DNA of 64,000 bases from Armatimonadota bacterium. Lineage in GTDB: Bacteria > Armatimonadota > Fimbriimonadia > Fimbriimonadales > Fimbriimonadaceae. Below are positions 1-9,054 of the stretch, one piece after another. Both the position numbers and the translations under genes were made by a program. Under the pieces are notes generated by a model that was not told the origin of the DNA, did no database searches, and was given only the letters and a program-made list of their open reading frames with translations. The stretch covers positions 1 through 64,000 of the forward strand of contig JANYCU010000053.1 of assembly GCA_025360125.1 (NCBI GenBank). Reading direction: 5' to 3'. The stretch's first letter is position 1. Each line of letters begins with the position of its first letter.

Positions 1-123
1 TGGGTGCCATTTGAAAGCAGTCTCCTTTCCACTGGCTTCTCCCATTTGGATGCTTCGCATCTCCACTCCGTTCAAGGCAGAGGTCGGAGCCAGTGCCACA
101 CCAAGGTCTTTCTACTTAATTAG

Positions 124-237
124 TTTAACCCCGCCCACGAACTGGCTCGCCTTATTGGATCTTTGGCTGGGGGCCTCGTCGGTCGGGCTGCTGGTCACGA
201 AATGGCTCAGGGTGGACTGACAGCTGGTTATGGTTAA
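124..237 (+). other. possible C-terminal coding remnant with glycine-zipper-like stretch
   Basis: After an in-frame stop at 121-123 this frame stays open to the TAA at 235-237 and reads as a plausible protein tail. It contains an Ala/Gly-rich segment with the GxxxG-like pattern SLAGGLVGRAAGH and ends GGLTAGYG. It has no start codon of its own, and the frame upstream to base 1 is interrupted. It may be the end of a larger protein that was truncated or frameshifted, such as a polymorphic-toxin or surface-protein tail. It overlaps the next ORF by a few bases. The protein-like composition is seen; the identity is speculation. Confidence 0.25.
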
Positions 238-598
238 ATTGTACGGTATGTTCTGGAAAAAGAAGAAGATTGTGAATCAGGGCTCGGTTGAAATAAGGGA
301 TGAATGCCTTCTGATTAAGGGCATTGATGAGTACGTAATTCCTTTTCCAGAAATCTATAAAATCGAAGCTTTGAACCAGTACAATTTTCTCGGGAATGTG
401 GTGACTTTGTGTATCAGTACAACCAGCAGTACTTATTTCATTTCTGAACACGACCTGGGATTCGGCGAAGTGCAAGCTTCATTACATAACTATTTCAATT
501 TCAATTCCGATTTCTATTGGCCATTAGACCACGCTGGTAAGACGGACTTAAGAATCTTGTTGTACGAAAGAAAGCAGAAAGAGCCTGAGTATGATTAG
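230..598 (+). CDS. hypothetical protein, 122 aa
   Basis: A small soluble protein of 122 residues with a basic start (KKKK at about residues 10-13) followed by alternating hydrophobic and polar segments typical of a beta-rich fold, and a charged end rich in Arg, Lys and Glu. There is no signal peptide or membrane segment. Two starts are possible, ATG at 230 or ATG at 248; neither has a clear ribosome binding site. I do not recognise the family. It follows a fragment that looks like a protein tail and precedes repeated DNA. That layout would suit an immunity gene left behind a broken toxin gene, but nothing in the sequence proves this. Confidence 0.45.
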   Translation: MVKLYGMFWKKKKIVNQGSVEIRDECLLIKGIDEYVIPFPEIYKIEALNQYNFLGNVVTLCISTTSSTYFISEHDLGFGEVQASLHNYFNFNSDFYWPLDHAGKTDLRILLYERKQKEPEYD

Positions 599-706
599 AT
601 CTTCAAAAAAATGTTTTCCTACTGGTTCGCTGAATTCGGCGAGCCACAGTGTGGGTCGACTAGTCACTGTGTGAGCTTTGACCGGTTCCCCTTAAACTGA
701 CCAGTT

Positions 707-970
707 GGCGAGCCACTGCGTGGGCTGGGTAAAGATTCTAAGTTAGGGGTGGCAAGTATAGGCGACCATCTGCGCAGCTCCGAGCTTAATCAGGGACATT
801 CTAATATCCATCAATGGCCGGGCCAATCAGGTAAAAACCGGCGAGCCACTGTGTGGGCTGGGTAAAAATTCTAGGTAAGGGGTGGCCTGTTTAAGCGACC
901 ATCTGCGTAGCTGCGAGCTTAAGCAGGGACATTCTAATATCCCAATGACCGGGCCAATCATGTAAAAACC
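707..970. repeat. two tandem direct repeats of 131-133 bp
   Basis: Unit 1 (707-839) and unit 2 (840-970) are near-identical, both starting GGCGAGCCACTG and ending GTAAAAACCG(A). They share blocks such as GCGACCATCTGCG and CAGGGACATTCTAATATCC and differ by scattered substitutions and small indels. A short partial copy of the unit start lies near 639. No reading frame is conserved across both units. The whole stretch from about 600 to 1109 contains no gene that I can support. Confidence 0.85.
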
Positions 971-1109
971 GACAAGTCACTGTGTGCGCAGGAGTTTGTC
1001 TGGCAAGTCCAACCTGTAGAAGCTATCCTTGACGGAATATCAAAACTCACGGTTGACCAACTAGCTTCTTCCATTTTACGCCAAGGGGCCCAAGACTCCC
1101 AACTCCAGG

Positions 1110-2726
1110 CTAGATTACGGCTGCTTTCGCCTTCACGGCTGCCTCGACTAATCCGGCAAAGAGCGGGTGGGCTCGATTCGGACGACTCTTGAACTCTGGG
1201 TGAGCTTGGGTGGCAATGAAGAACGGATGCGCAGGAACTTCGACCATCTCGACCAAACGGTAGTCGGGCGAAACGCCAGAAATGTGCATTCCGTGCTGCT
1301 GAAGCTTCTCGCGGAAGTCATTGTTGACTTCAAAACGGTGGCGGTGTCGCTCATTGATTCGGGTGGTGCCATAGAGCTTGTGAGCCAATGTATTGTTAAC
1401 CAAGTTGCATGGATAAGAACCGAGTCGCATAGTCGCACCTTTGTCTTTCACACTCTTTTGCTCAGGCAAAAGGTGAACGACCGGATATGGAGCCTCCTCA
1501 TTCATCTCTTCTGAATTGGCCCCTTCAAGGCCGCAGACATTTCGAGCGTATTCGATGACCGCCATTTGCATTCCAAGGCAAATTCCAAAGAACGGCATTC
1601 CAGTCTCGCGGGCAATCTTGATCGCTTCAATCTTGCCTTCAATTCCGCGGAGTCCAAAACCAGGACCAACAACCAACCCGTCAACTCCTTCGAGGAGTTC
1701 GGATGGCTTGCCTGCTTTCTCAAGTTCGTCGCTTTCGATCCATCGGATGTTGACCGCCGCTTTGTGAGGGATTCCCGCATGAATCAGAGCTTCGGCAATC
1801 GACTTATAAGCGTCACCATTTGAGGTGTATTTGCCTACAACCGCAATCGTGACATCGGTAACTGGGTTTTTGAGTGCGTCAACCAGTACGGCCCATTCTT
1901 CCATGTTTCCTTTGCGCTGTTCGAGCCCCAATCGCTTTGAGACGAAGTCGCCAAGTCCTTTCTCTTCGTACCAAAGCGGTACTTCGTAAATCGTATCGAC
2001 GTTTTGCGATTGAATAACCGCCTCTGTTGGCACTCCGCAGAACAAGCTGATCTTGTCGATCACTTCGTCCGACATCGGAACCTCGCATCGGCAAATCAAA
2101 ACGTCGGGTGCAATACCAATCTCGCGAAGTTTATAAACGCTGTGCTGAGTCGGCTTGGTCTTCACTTCATGCCACGGGCCAACCGTCGGAACCATCGTCA
2201 CGTGAACGTACATCGTGTTCTCGTAGCCAAGGTCCGTTCGCATTTGGCGGATCGCTTCGAGAAAAGGAAGGGATTCAATGTCGCCAACGGTGCCACCAAT
2301 TTCGGCAATCACCACGTCGGCTTCCTGCTCGGTAGCAACCAATTTGGCTAGCTTCTTGATCTCGTTGGTAACGTGTGGAATGACTTGAACCGTTCCGCCC
2401 AAGTAGTCACCCCGTCGCTCGGCTTCGATAACATTTTTGTAGACCTTTCCGGTGGTGATTGAACTGCCTTTCGAGCAGTTGACATCCATAAATCGTTCGT
2501 AGTGACCCAGGTCGAGGTCAGTTTCGGCTCCGTCGTCAGTCACGAAGACTTCGCCGTGCTGGTAGGGGTTCATGGTGCCCGCATCGACGTTAATATATGG
2601 GTCTAATTTGATGGGAGCGACGGTAAAACCGCGGTTTCTGAGAAGCCGACCGAGGCTTGCGGTTGCGACTCCTTTACCGATGCCACTAACTACGCCGCCT
2701 GTCACAAAAATGTACTTTGTCGCCAT
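1110..2726 (-). CDS. pyrG: CTP synthase
   Basis: Makes CTP from UTP, ATP and glutamine, the last step of de novo pyrimidine nucleotide synthesis, in the cytosol. The 538-residue product has the usual full length. The N-terminal synthase domain carries the P-loop-like GVVSGIGKG (about residues 11-19) and [10 protein letters not shown] (about 143-152). The C-terminal class I glutamine amidotransferase domain has the nucleophile Cys383 in GICLGMQ and the His509/Glu511 pair in AHPEF. The start is set at the ATG at 2726 (MATKYIF), eight codons inside the longest frame, because a GAGGGAG ribosome binding site lies just upstream and homologues start there. It is the last gene of a minus-strand pair with the acidic protein upstream, separated by a terminator-like hairpin, so it probably has its own promoter. 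Confidence 0.98.
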   Translation of the reverse strand: MATKYIFVTGGVVSGIGKGVATASLGRLLRNRGFTVAPIKLDPYINVDAGTMNPYQHGEVFVTDDGAETDLDLGHYERFMDVNCSKGSSITTGKVYKNVIEAERRGDYLGGTVQVIPHVTNEIKKLAKLVATEQEADVVIAEIGGTVGDIESLPFLEAIRQMRTDLGYENTMYVHVTMVPTVGPWHEVKTKPTQHSVYKLREIGIAPDVLICRCEVPMSDEVIDKISLFCGVPTEAVIQSQNVDTIYEVPLWYEEKGLGDFVSKRLGLEQRKGNMEEWAVLVDALKNPVTDVTIAVVGKYTSNGDAYKSIAEALIHAGIPHKAAVNIRWIESDELEKAGKPSELLEGVDGLVVGPGFGLRGIEGKIEAIKIARETGMPFFGICLGMQMAVIEYARNVCGLEGANSEEMNEEAPYPVVHLLPEQKSVKDKGATMRLGSYPCNLVNNTLAHKLYGTTRINERHRHRFEVNNDFREKLQQHGMHISGVSPDYRLVEMVEVPAHPFFIATQAHPEFKSRPNRAHPLFAGLVEAAVKAKAAVI

Positions 2727-2828
2727 GATCCCAACTCCCTCAAGACACAAAGACGCTACGCTGCGCCAAAAAGTGGTGGGGTTTTAGAAAGTATACGACC
2801 CACGGAATCCCAAGAGAAGAGAAAAACA

Positions 2829-2858
2829 AAAAATGCCCATATTTTGACTGGGCATTTT
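2829..2858 (-). terminator. Rho-independent terminator-like hairpin
   Basis: The inverted repeat AAAATGCCCA ... TGGGCATTTT has a loop of about 9 bases and lies between the acidic-protein gene and pyrG. The A/T tracts on both arms provide a U-run on either strand. Placed after the minus-strand gene that ends at 3007, it would separate that transcript from pyrG. Confidence 0.6.
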
Positions 2859-2868
2859 GCTTCATTAG

Positions 2869-2937
2869 CCCTTCCCCTTTTTGTCGCAGGTGCAATTGAC
2901 TTGGTGAAGTCCCCTGTTGGCGACATAAGGGAGAGGG
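2869..2937. repeat. intergenic imperfect inverted repeat
   Basis: CCCTTCCCC then GTCGC on the left pair with GCGAC then GGGAGAGGG on the right, giving two stacked stems around a loop of about 30 bases. It lies between pyrG and the acidic-protein gene, next to the terminator-like hairpin. It may be a dispersed intergenic repeat or an RNA 3' structure. Only this copy is visible in the window. Confidence 0.35.
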
Positions 2938-3006
2938 ATTTAGGGTGAGGGCAAATTCGCTTTAATTGACCTGCTCGTGTAAGAGAATTGGCGAAGCTTA
3001 AAATCC

Positions 3007-3393
3007 TTACTTCGACTCTTCTTCGTTCGTAGCTTCTTCCTCAGATTCATCCTCTGATGTCTTCTCGGTTTCTTCTTCGGTCGCTTCTTCTGTTGCGTCC
3101 TCTTCAGTAGCTTCCTCTTCGGTCACTTCTTCTGATGCTTCCTCTTCGGCCGGAACCTCCTCTGCTTCCGCTTCTGCGGGTACTACTTCTGCTGCTGGAG
3201 TCTCCTCGCCGTCTAAGCCAACTTTGTCAAGGAGGCCACCAAGCATATCGCCATGCAAAACATTTTCGATTTGACCTTCAAATTGGTCGGGAATTTTGTC
3301 ACGATTTTGCTCAAATACATTCTCGGCCTGATCAACAACTGTCGACTTGCTGAGACCTAGTTTTCCGATAAGGGATTGAAATAAGTTAGCCAT
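3007..3393 (-). CDS. acidic protein with Glu-rich low-complexity tail
   Basis: A 128-residue protein in two parts. The first 60 or so residues look helical and folded (MANLFQSLIGKLG, then a segment with DQAENVFEQNRDK). The second half is almost entirely Glu, Ala, Thr and Ser in an irregular EEAT/EEVT pattern, likely disordered and very acidic. The start at 3393 is preferred to the ATG six codons upstream because AAAGG sits about seven bases before it. The N-terminal part faintly recalls short helical antitoxin or stress proteins, but I cannot assign it. The DNA of the tail is a slippage-prone run of GAA/GAG codons, so its length may vary between strains. It is divergent from asnS. Confidence 0.7.
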   Translation of the reverse strand: MANLFQSLIGKLGLSKSTVVDQAENVFEQNRDKIPDQFEGQIENVLHGDMLGGLLDKVGLDGEETPAAEVVPAEAEAEEVPAEEEASEEVTEEEATEEDATEEATEEETEKTSEDESEEEATNEEESK

Positions 3394-3473
3394 GGTGTAC
3401 CTTTGGGTCAAAACATCTTACGACATTTCAACTTGGAAGTGGTAGTTTCGGTATCCTTTAAGTTCAAATTCAC

Positions 3474-4865
3474 ATGGACTATCGACGCCAGTACATCAAA
3501 GACCTATTTCTCTTGTCGCCCGGGGCTAAGGCGAGCGCATTCGGCTGGGTCAAAACTCGGCGTGATAGCAAAGGAATCACCTTCATTCAGCTCAGTGACG
3601 GCTCCTGCTTTAAGGATCTGCAAATCGTTGTTGATGAAGGGTCGATTGACGCTGAATTCCTCAAAACTGTTTCGACCGGAGCCTGTGTACGATTCGATGG
3701 CGAAATCGTCGAATCGCCCGCTGCTGGCCAGGCCGTTGAACTCAAAGCAAGTGGTCTCGAAGTGTACGGGGAAGCCGACCCAATGACCTATCCGCTCCAA
3801 AAAAAGGGAGCGACGATGGAATACCTCCGCGAGATCGCCCACCTCCGAGTTCGGGGTAACACGTTCGGTGCCGTTTTTCGAGTCCGCAACCAACTTGCCC
3901 AAGCGGTCCATCAATTCTTTGATCAACGCGGTTTCCATTACATCCACACTCCCATCATTACCGCCAGCGACGCCGAAGGTGCAGGCGCCATGTTCCAAGT
4001 CACAACAAGCATGGAGCACGATGAAAAAGGCTACTCCGTCACCAAAAAGAGCCCCGAAGATGATTTCTTTGGCAAGCCTGCGTTCCTCACAGTCAGTGGG
4101 CAACTTGAAGCAGAAACCCTTGCCCTTGGCCTCACTAACGTCTACACATTTGGCCCAACATTTCGCGCCGAAAACTCCGCAACCAGTAGGCATCTCTCAG
4201 AATTCTGGATGATCGAACCAGAAATGGCATTCTGTTCTCTCGAGGGTGACATGAACCTCGCCGAGGAATTTCTCAAATATACAATTCAGCATGCCCTCGA
4301 CAAATGTATGCCAGATCTCGAATTCTTCAATCAAAGAATCGAACCAGACCTTCTCAAAACCCTCAACCATGTAGTTGAAAGCGGATTCGAAAGACTGACT
4401 TATACAGAAGCAGTCAAACTGCTCGAAAACTCAGGCGAAAAATTTGAATATCCAGTTTCATGGGGAACGGACCTCCAAAGCGAGCACGAGCGATGGCTAA
4501 CCGAAGTCAAAGTCGGTCGGCCAGTCATTCTTACCGACTATCCTAAGGAAATCAAAGCCTTTTACATGAGGCTTAGCGATGACGGAAAAACTGTTCGAGC
4601 CATGGATGTTTTGGCACCAAGAATCGGAGAAATCATTGGCGGATCGCAACGCGAAGAAAGACTTGACGTACTAGAAGCTAGGATCAAGGAGCAAGGCTTG
4701 CCGCTTGAAGCATATTGGTGGTACCTCGATCTAAGAAGATTTGGCAGTGTGCCCCATGCAGGATTTGGACTTGGATTTGAACGACTTGTAATGTACGTAA
4801 CCGGAATGAAGAACATTCGCGACGTGATCCCGTATTACCGCGTTCCTGGCAACGCAGACTTCTAA
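3474..4865 (+). CDS. asnS: asparaginyl-tRNA synthetase
   Basis: Class IIb aminoacyl-tRNA synthetase that charges tRNA-Asn with asparagine. The 463 residues match bacterial AsnS (about 465). An N-terminal OB-fold anticodon-binding domain (about residues 15-105, with [12 protein letters not shown]) is followed by the catalytic core. Motif 2 is visible as the [21 protein letters not shown] region near residue 230, and motif 3 as [12 protein letters not shown] near residue 440. [11 protein letters not shown] and [11 protein letters not shown] are typical of AsnS rather than AspRS. The product implies direct charging of Asn, at least in part. The TAA overlaps the ATG of the following ABC exporter (TAATG), so the two are probably cotranscribed. 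Confidence 0.97.
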   Translation: MDYRRQYIKDLFLLSPGAKASAFGWVKTRRDSKGITFIQLSDGSCFKDLQIVVDEGSIDAEFLKTVSTGACVRFDGEIVESPAAGQAVELKASGLEVYGEADPMTYPLQKKGATMEYLREIAHLRVRGNTFGAVFRVRNQLAQAVHQFFDQRGFHYIHTPIITASDAEGAGAMFQVTTSMEHDEKGYSVTKKSPEDDFFGKPAFLTVSGQLEAETLALGLTNVYTFGPTFRAENSATSRHLSEFWMIEPEMAFCSLEGDMNLAEEFLKYTIQHALDKCMPDLEFFNQRIEPDLLKTLNHVVESGFERLTYTEAVKLLENSGEKFEYPVSWGTDLQSEHERWLTEVKVGRPVILTDYPKEIKAFYMRLSDDGKTVRAMDVLAPRIGEIIGGSQREERLDVLEARIKEQGLPLEAYWWYLDLRRFGSVPHAGFGLGFERLVMYVTGMKNIRDVIPYYRVPGNADF

Positions 4866-6640
4866 TGGCATCCGACGGTCGCTTCCGGTTTGATCCTCGC
4901 ATTAAGCGCGAACTAGTAGGGCAACGTCGTTCAATCCTCATCGGAGTAGCGAGTTCGGGCGTTGCCGCCGCCCTTTACGGTCTGACGCTTCCAATGATCA
5001 AAAGCGTCACTGAGACGCTTGAAAATATTAGTCGCCACAGACATGAATCCGACTTTAATGGCCTTCTCAGAATCTGTGGCCTTTTCATTTTAGTGTTCTT
5101 GGTCCGCTACATCTTTGTAAGATTTCAAACTTATTACTTGGCTGAAGCAGTCGCCAAGCTGACGACAAACTTGCGAAGAAAGCTCATGGCCAAGCTTCTT
5201 CGGCTGCCAGTGACATATTTCAATGAAAAACGATCTGGCGCGGTTCAAAGTGTCCTGACGAATGATGTCAATGTTTTTCAATCTGCGGTCCAAGTCCTTC
5301 GTGATTCGATTGAGGCACCTACAAAGGCAATTGTTGCGCTCACAGCAATCATGATCATGCAATGGGAGATGGCGGTGGTCACGTTCATGCTCCTGCCTGT
5401 ACTTGGGGTCATTGTTCACCAGAATTCCAAACGGATGAAAAAAGCCCAGACCCAGGTTCAAATTGACATGGCTGAGGTTGGTGCGGTAACCCAAGAAACC
5501 CTTCAGGGAGTCCGAGTTATCAAGGCGTTTGGTGCTGAAGGCCAAATGGATGTCCAGTATCGCCAATTGACTGAACGCAGTCTGAAAAGCCAATTATTGA
5601 CCGCAAAATTGGTAGCGAAGTTGAGGCCAGCGGTTGAATTGCTCGGTGTATCTGGCCTTATCCTTGCGTTCGCAATTGGCGGCTACTTAGCCCTTCAGGG
5701 GAGAATGCAAGCCAGTAGCATGACCAGCCTGGTCATCGCGCTTGACTGGATCAATCAAGGTTTTAAGGGGATTTCTGGCCTCTCTAGCACCTATTCTGCC
5801 GTTCAGGCGGCGGCGGATCGAATTTACGGAGAAGTCCTCGATGTTCCCGAGCCCCCCGAACATTCCGGAACACGAACTCTCAAGGTTATCCAAGGAAGGC
5901 TTGAATTTAAGAACGTCTCCTTCGCTTACCCGGACGGCACTCCGGCCTTGCACGATGTTAGCTTTGTCATCGAACCCGGTACTTCTCTCGCCCTCGTGGG
6001 ACCAAGCGGTGCCGGGAAAAGTACGATTGCCGATCTCCTCCTCCGATTCTACGAGCCTTTGTCGGGTCAGATCCTGCTTGATGGAGTCGACATCTGCGAA
6101 CTGGACTCTCGTTGGCTGAGATCTCAGGTCGGCGTCGTCCCCCAACAAACTTTCCTCTTCGCTGGGAGCATCGATGAGAACCTTCGCTTGGGTGCGCCAG
6201 ATGCCAGTGAGGAACAAATCGGCAAAGCCCTGCGCATGGCACACGCCGAAAACTTCACCGCTGAATTTCGCGAGCGAAACGTCCCTGTCATGGGTGAACG
6301 TGGAGCCCGCCTCAGCGGTGGACAAATGCAGCGAGTCGCTATCGCTCGTGCTCTTATCCGCGAACCCGCCATTCTTCTCCTCGATGAAGCCACGAGCGCA
6401 CTCGATGCCGCCAGCGAGACCGCCGTCACCGAAGCCCTTCAAGAGGTCATGGAGACTCGCACGACTCTTTTCATTGCGCACCGGCTAACTACCGCGGCCC
6501 GAGCAACAAAAATCCTATTGCTCAAACGAGGACAAGTTGTGGAAACCGGTTCCCACAAGGATCTCATCGAAAAGGACGGCGAATACGCTGCCTTATTCAG
6601 ACTCTTCAGTGCCGGAGTCCTGGAGGACGGAATTGGCTAG
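4865..6640 (+). CDS. ABC exporter, fused permease and ATPase (MsbA/LmrA type)
   Basis: A half-transporter of 591 residues, likely a homodimer in the inner membrane. Residues about 25-310 form a six-helix exporter membrane domain, including the conserved NDVNVFQ and QETLQGVRVIKAFGAE intracellular-loop motifs. Residues about 340-580 form the ATPase: Walker A GPSGAGKST, signature LSGGQMQR, Walker B ILLLDEATSALD and the switch His in IAHRL. The substrate could be lipid, peptide or drug; the family resemblance is to MsbA and other lipid exporters. It starts on the last base of asnS and overlaps the next ATPase gene by eight bases. Confidence 0.93.
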   Translation: MASDGRFRFDPRIKRELVGQRRSILIGVASSGVAAALYGLTLPMIKSVTETLENISRHRHESDFNGLLRICGLFILVFLVRYIFVRFQTYYLAEAVAKLTTNLRRKLMAKLLRLPVTYFNEKRSGAVQSVLTNDVNVFQSAVQVLRDSIEAPTKAIVALTAIMIMQWEMAVVTFMLLPVLGVIVHQNSKRMKKAQTQVQIDMAEVGAVTQETLQGVRVIKAFGAEGQMDVQYRQLTERSLKSQLLTAKLVAKLRPAVELLGVSGLILAFAIGGYLALQGRMQASSMTSLVIALDWINQGFKGISGLSSTYSAVQAAADRIYGEVLDVPEPPEHSGTRTLKVIQGRLEFKNVSFAYPDGTPALHDVSFVIEPGTSLALVGPSGAGKSTIADLLLRFYEPLSGQILLDGVDICELDSRWLRSQVGVVPQQTFLFAGSIDENLRLGAPDASEEQIGKALRMAHAENFTAEFRERNVPVMGERGARLSGGQMQRVAIARALIREPAILLLDEATSALDAASETAVTEALQEVMETRTTLFIAHRLTTAARATKILLLKRGQVVETGSHKDLIEKDGEYAALFRLFSAGVLEDGIG

Positions 6641-7394
6641 TCCAACGCTCACCACCCGAGGACTAGAAATCGGAATATCCGGAAAGCAAGTGGCTCAGTG
6701 CGATGACTTAACTTTAGAACCGGGAAAAGTTCTTGTTTTAGTCGGAAAAAATGGCTCCGGAAAATCAACATTTCTGAGAACGATCGCTGGCCTCATCAAA
6801 CCAATCGCGGGTGAAATCTCATTTGATGGTCAACCCCAAAATAAAGTTAAAACGGAAAAAATCACAGCATGGCTCGCTCAAGAAGAGCATCTTGAGTTTT
6901 CCTGGACCGTCTCCCAATATGTTTCGTTGGGACGAATCGCCCAGAATGACGGCTTGAACCTAACACCTGCAGACAGTCAAGCGGTCCAAGCGGCGCTATT
7001 AACCACGGATTGCGAAGCTTTGGCTGAACGGTACTACCATGAACTCAGCGGGGGCGAACGTCAGCGAGTGCGACTGGCTCGTGCCATCGCTCAAGAAACT
7101 CCGATCATTTTGATGGATGAACCGACCACTCATCTTGATATCGAACATCAAATCCAGATTCTGCAATTGATCAGCCGCCTCATTCAGGATGGAAAGACCA
7201 TCGTGATCTCTCTTCACGACACCGTCCAAGCCAAGCAAATCGGCACTCAATTCCTGTTATTCAACGATCACGTTGCCACGATTGCAGATGCTCTTAATGA
7301 AAAATTGCTCGAGCAAACCCTAGGGGTTCGCTTCGAGCAATGCGAGACTGGTCAAAATGCTGGCTTGGTTTTTCCTATTTATACCAGTGGCTAA
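6633..7394 (+). CDS. orphan ABC ATPase, FecE/BtuD type
   Basis: A stand-alone ATPase subunit of the kind that powers iron-siderophore, haem or cobalamin importers. Walker A is GKNGSGKST, the signature LSGGERQRVRLARA and Walker B IILMDEPTTHLD; THLDIEHQ is typical of the FecE/BtuD family. The start is taken as TTG at 6633: GGAGG lies seven bases upstream, and the longer frame from 6537 would run deep into the preceding gene. No membrane permease or binding protein is next to it, which is odd because this family normally sits with both. It overlaps the exporter gene by eight bases and the convergent gene at its 3' end by 20 bases. Confidence 0.85.
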   Translation: MASPTLTTRGLEIGISGKQVAQCDDLTLEPGKVLVLVGKNGSGKSTFLRTIAGLIKPIAGEISFDGQPQNKVKTEKITAWLAQEEHLEFSWTVSQYVSLGRIAQNDGLNLTPADSQAVQAALLTTDCEALAERYYHELSGGERQRVRLARAIAQETPIILMDEPTTHLDIEHQIQILQLISRLIQDGKTIVISLHDTVQAKQIGTQFLLFNDHVATIADALNEKLLEQTLGVRFEQCETGQNAGLVFPIYTSG

Positions 7395-7764
7395 CCGGTG
7401 CCGTAGGGTTTGGTTTCGGCTTCTGAATATCGGTATTCGGCATGATGACCGTAGGGATAGCTGACTTAGTGGTCTTTCCGCCATCAGAACTCGCCATTTC
7501 CATCGGAGAATGGGCTTGTGGCGTTCCAACGGTTGAGACGTTCTTTTGTAGTTTATCGAGTTCGCCAGTAGCATCAATCTTGCTAGTCTTCTTTTGGTCC
7601 TCTTGTGCAGCTCTGGCTCGATCTTCAGCCTCTTTTTGGAGCTGAGCCATCTGATCTGCTGTGCTCTTGTTATAGAAGGCAAATCCCGGACCTGCAATGA
7701 CCAATCCTAATAATGAGAGAATGAGCACGCTTACGAGTGCGATCGGTGGTTTCTTCCTTTTCAT
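7375..7764 (-). CDS. small membrane-anchored protein of unknown function
   Basis: A 129-residue protein. A basic start (MKRKKPP) leads to one hydrophobic segment (about residues 9-30), then a short coiled-coil-like stretch rich in Gln, Glu, Lys and Ala (about 35-65), then a Pro/Thr/Ser-rich disordered tail. It is probably anchored in the inner membrane with the tail outside. I do not recognise it. Its 3' end overlaps the convergent ATPase gene by 20 bases, and it is divergent from the glycosyltransferase gene over an AT-rich interval of about 73 bases that must hold both promoters. Confidence 0.65.
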   Translation of the reverse strand: MKRKKPPIALVSVLILSLLGLVIAGPGFAFYNKSTADQMAQLQKEAEDRARAAQEDQKKTSKIDATGELDKLQKNVSTVGTPQAHSPMEMASSDGGKTTKSAIPTVIMPNTDIQKPKPNPTAPVSHWYK

Positions 7765-7837
7765 GGTTATGATTCCTTGTTATAGGTTATTGTATGATAA
7801 TTGTGAACGCAAATTTCAGACCAGGCAAGGTTAATTC

Positions 7838-8863
7838 GTGAAGGTTGCCGTCGATGCCCGTCTTATTGGCGGGACCAGCACGGGCGATAGCACCTACTGG
7901 ACCTGCTTTTTACAGTCACTGATCGAAAACCACCCTGATGTGGAACTTGTATTCATTTCAAACCGAGAAAAGCCCAATGGCGTTCCATTTTTAGAAAAGT
8001 CCACTTGGATTGTCGCACCTGCGAAATCATCTCGCTGGTGGAGCATGGTCACTTTTCCCCTTATGGCCCGCAAGATGGGGGCACAAATTACTCACGGGCA
8101 GTACGGAATTAGCCCACTCTGCAAAAATGGAATATCTACGGTCCACGACGTTTCGTTCATGGTCAATCCCAGTTGGTTTGCAAAAAAGGACGAAGTGCTG
8201 CTTCGGACGGGTGTCCAGGTCGCAGCAAAGTCGGCCCGGAGAATAATCACCGTCAGCGAGACTTCAAAAGGTGAAATTGACCGCTATTTTGCGGTCGCGA
8301 AAGAGAAGACAAGGGTGGCGCATAACGCTTGCCCACCGTGGATTCAGCGGTCCGACGGTGATCCTGGCGTTGGCGGAGAATATGTTTTGACCGTCGGAAC
8401 CAATTGGGCAAGGAAGAACATGAAGTTGGCGGTCGATGCGATGAAAGAAATCTCGAACCTCAAGCTTGTCGTCACGGGCAAGCAATCCGCCGATCTTTCT
8501 GGCCCCAATATCTTCTCAACCGGATACGTCGACACCGACCGACTCTCTGCACTCTATTCTGGAGCGAAACTCTATCTGGCCCCAAGCCTCCACGAGGGAT
8601 TTGGCATCACCTTGCTCGAAGCGATGCGGTGTGGCGCACCCGTAGTGTGCGGACCCGGTGGAGCAATGCCTGAAATCGCAGGCACTGCCGCCTTCATCAT
8701 GCCAGACTACGATTCAAAAACTTGGGCGAAAGCAATCGGAAAGTTGGTCTATGATCCAAGTAAACTCTTGGAGCTTCAAACCAAGGGCTTTGGACGGGAA
8801 AAAGAGTTTACGTGGGCGGGATCGGCCAAAGCTCATTACGACGTATACAAAGAGTTGCTATAA
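7838..8863 (+). CDS. glycosyltransferase, GT4 type
   Basis: A 341-residue retaining glycosyltransferase of GT-B fold, probably transferring a sugar from a nucleotide-sugar donor to a glycan or lipid. The N-terminal half begins MKVAVDARLIGG, a common GT4 opening. The donor-binding half has the E-x7-E type motif in HEGFGITLLEA, followed by GAPVVCGPGGAMPEIAG. It starts with GTG at 7838 behind CAAGG. It heads a plus-strand operon with the next three genes, with gaps of two bases or overlaps. The substrate is unknown. Confidence 0.9.
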   Translation: MKVAVDARLIGGTSTGDSTYWTCFLQSLIENHPDVELVFISNREKPNGVPFLEKSTWIVAPAKSSRWWSMVTFPLMARKMGAQITHGQYGISPLCKNGISTVHDVSFMVNPSWFAKKDEVLLRTGVQVAAKSARRIITVSETSKGEIDRYFAVAKEKTRVAHNACPPWIQRSDGDPGVGGEYVLTVGTNWARKNMKLAVDAMKEISNLKLVVTGKQSADLSGPNIFSTGYVDTDRLSALYSGAKLYLAPSLHEGFGITLLEAMRCGAPVVCGPGGAMPEIAGTAAFIMPDYDSKTWAKAIGKLVYDPSKLLELQTKGFGREKEFTWAGSAKAHYDVYKELL

Positions 8864-8865
8864 CA

Positions 8866-9054
8866 ATGGACAATCAGTTCTTAGAAATCTTAGCTAATCC
8901 AAACGATCCCGATCGGTCTCCCCTGGTGCGATCAGGAGACTATTTGATTTGTTCGAAGACTGGCACTGGGTTTCCGATCGTTGACGGAATTCCACAATTG
9001 TTGCCCGAGCAAGAGATTTCAGCCGACAAAATGAAGGAGCTATTGAAAAAATGA
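8866..9054 (+). CDS. UPF0434/Trm112-like small protein
   Basis: A 62-residue protein with the pattern of the UPF0434/Trm112 family: LEIL near the start and [13 protein letters not shown] near the middle. The usual zinc-binding CPxC pair is replaced by NPND, so it probably does not bind zinc in the usual way; one Cys remains (ICSKTG). Relatives often sit beside sugar- or nucleotide-modifying enzymes. The start at 8866 is chosen just after the glycosyltransferase stop; the longer frame from 8812 lies inside that gene. The stop overlaps the aroQ start as ATGA. Confidence 0.8.
   Translation: MDNQFLEILANPNDPDRSPLVRSGDYLICSKTGTGFPIVDGIPQLLPEQEISADKMKELLKK

Noticed and set aside
11..220. A 69 aa plus-strand frame at the left edge
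   Set aside because: Composition is not protein-like, and a different frame over the same DNA (124-237) reads better as a coding tail.
707..970. CRISPR array
   Set aside because: Only two units of about 132 bp that are similar over their full length, with no spacers.
965..1110. An open plus-strand frame between the tandem repeat and pyrG that reads like protein (VDQLASSILRQ)
   Set aside because: It has no start codon and runs antisense into pyrG. It might be a remnant of an older gene, but I cannot support it as a feature.
3504..4193. A 229 aa minus-strand frame
   Set aside because: It is antisense to asnS and carries no recognisable motif.
5687..6481. A 264 aa minus-strand frame
   Set aside because: It is antisense to the ATPase domain of the MsbA-like exporter.
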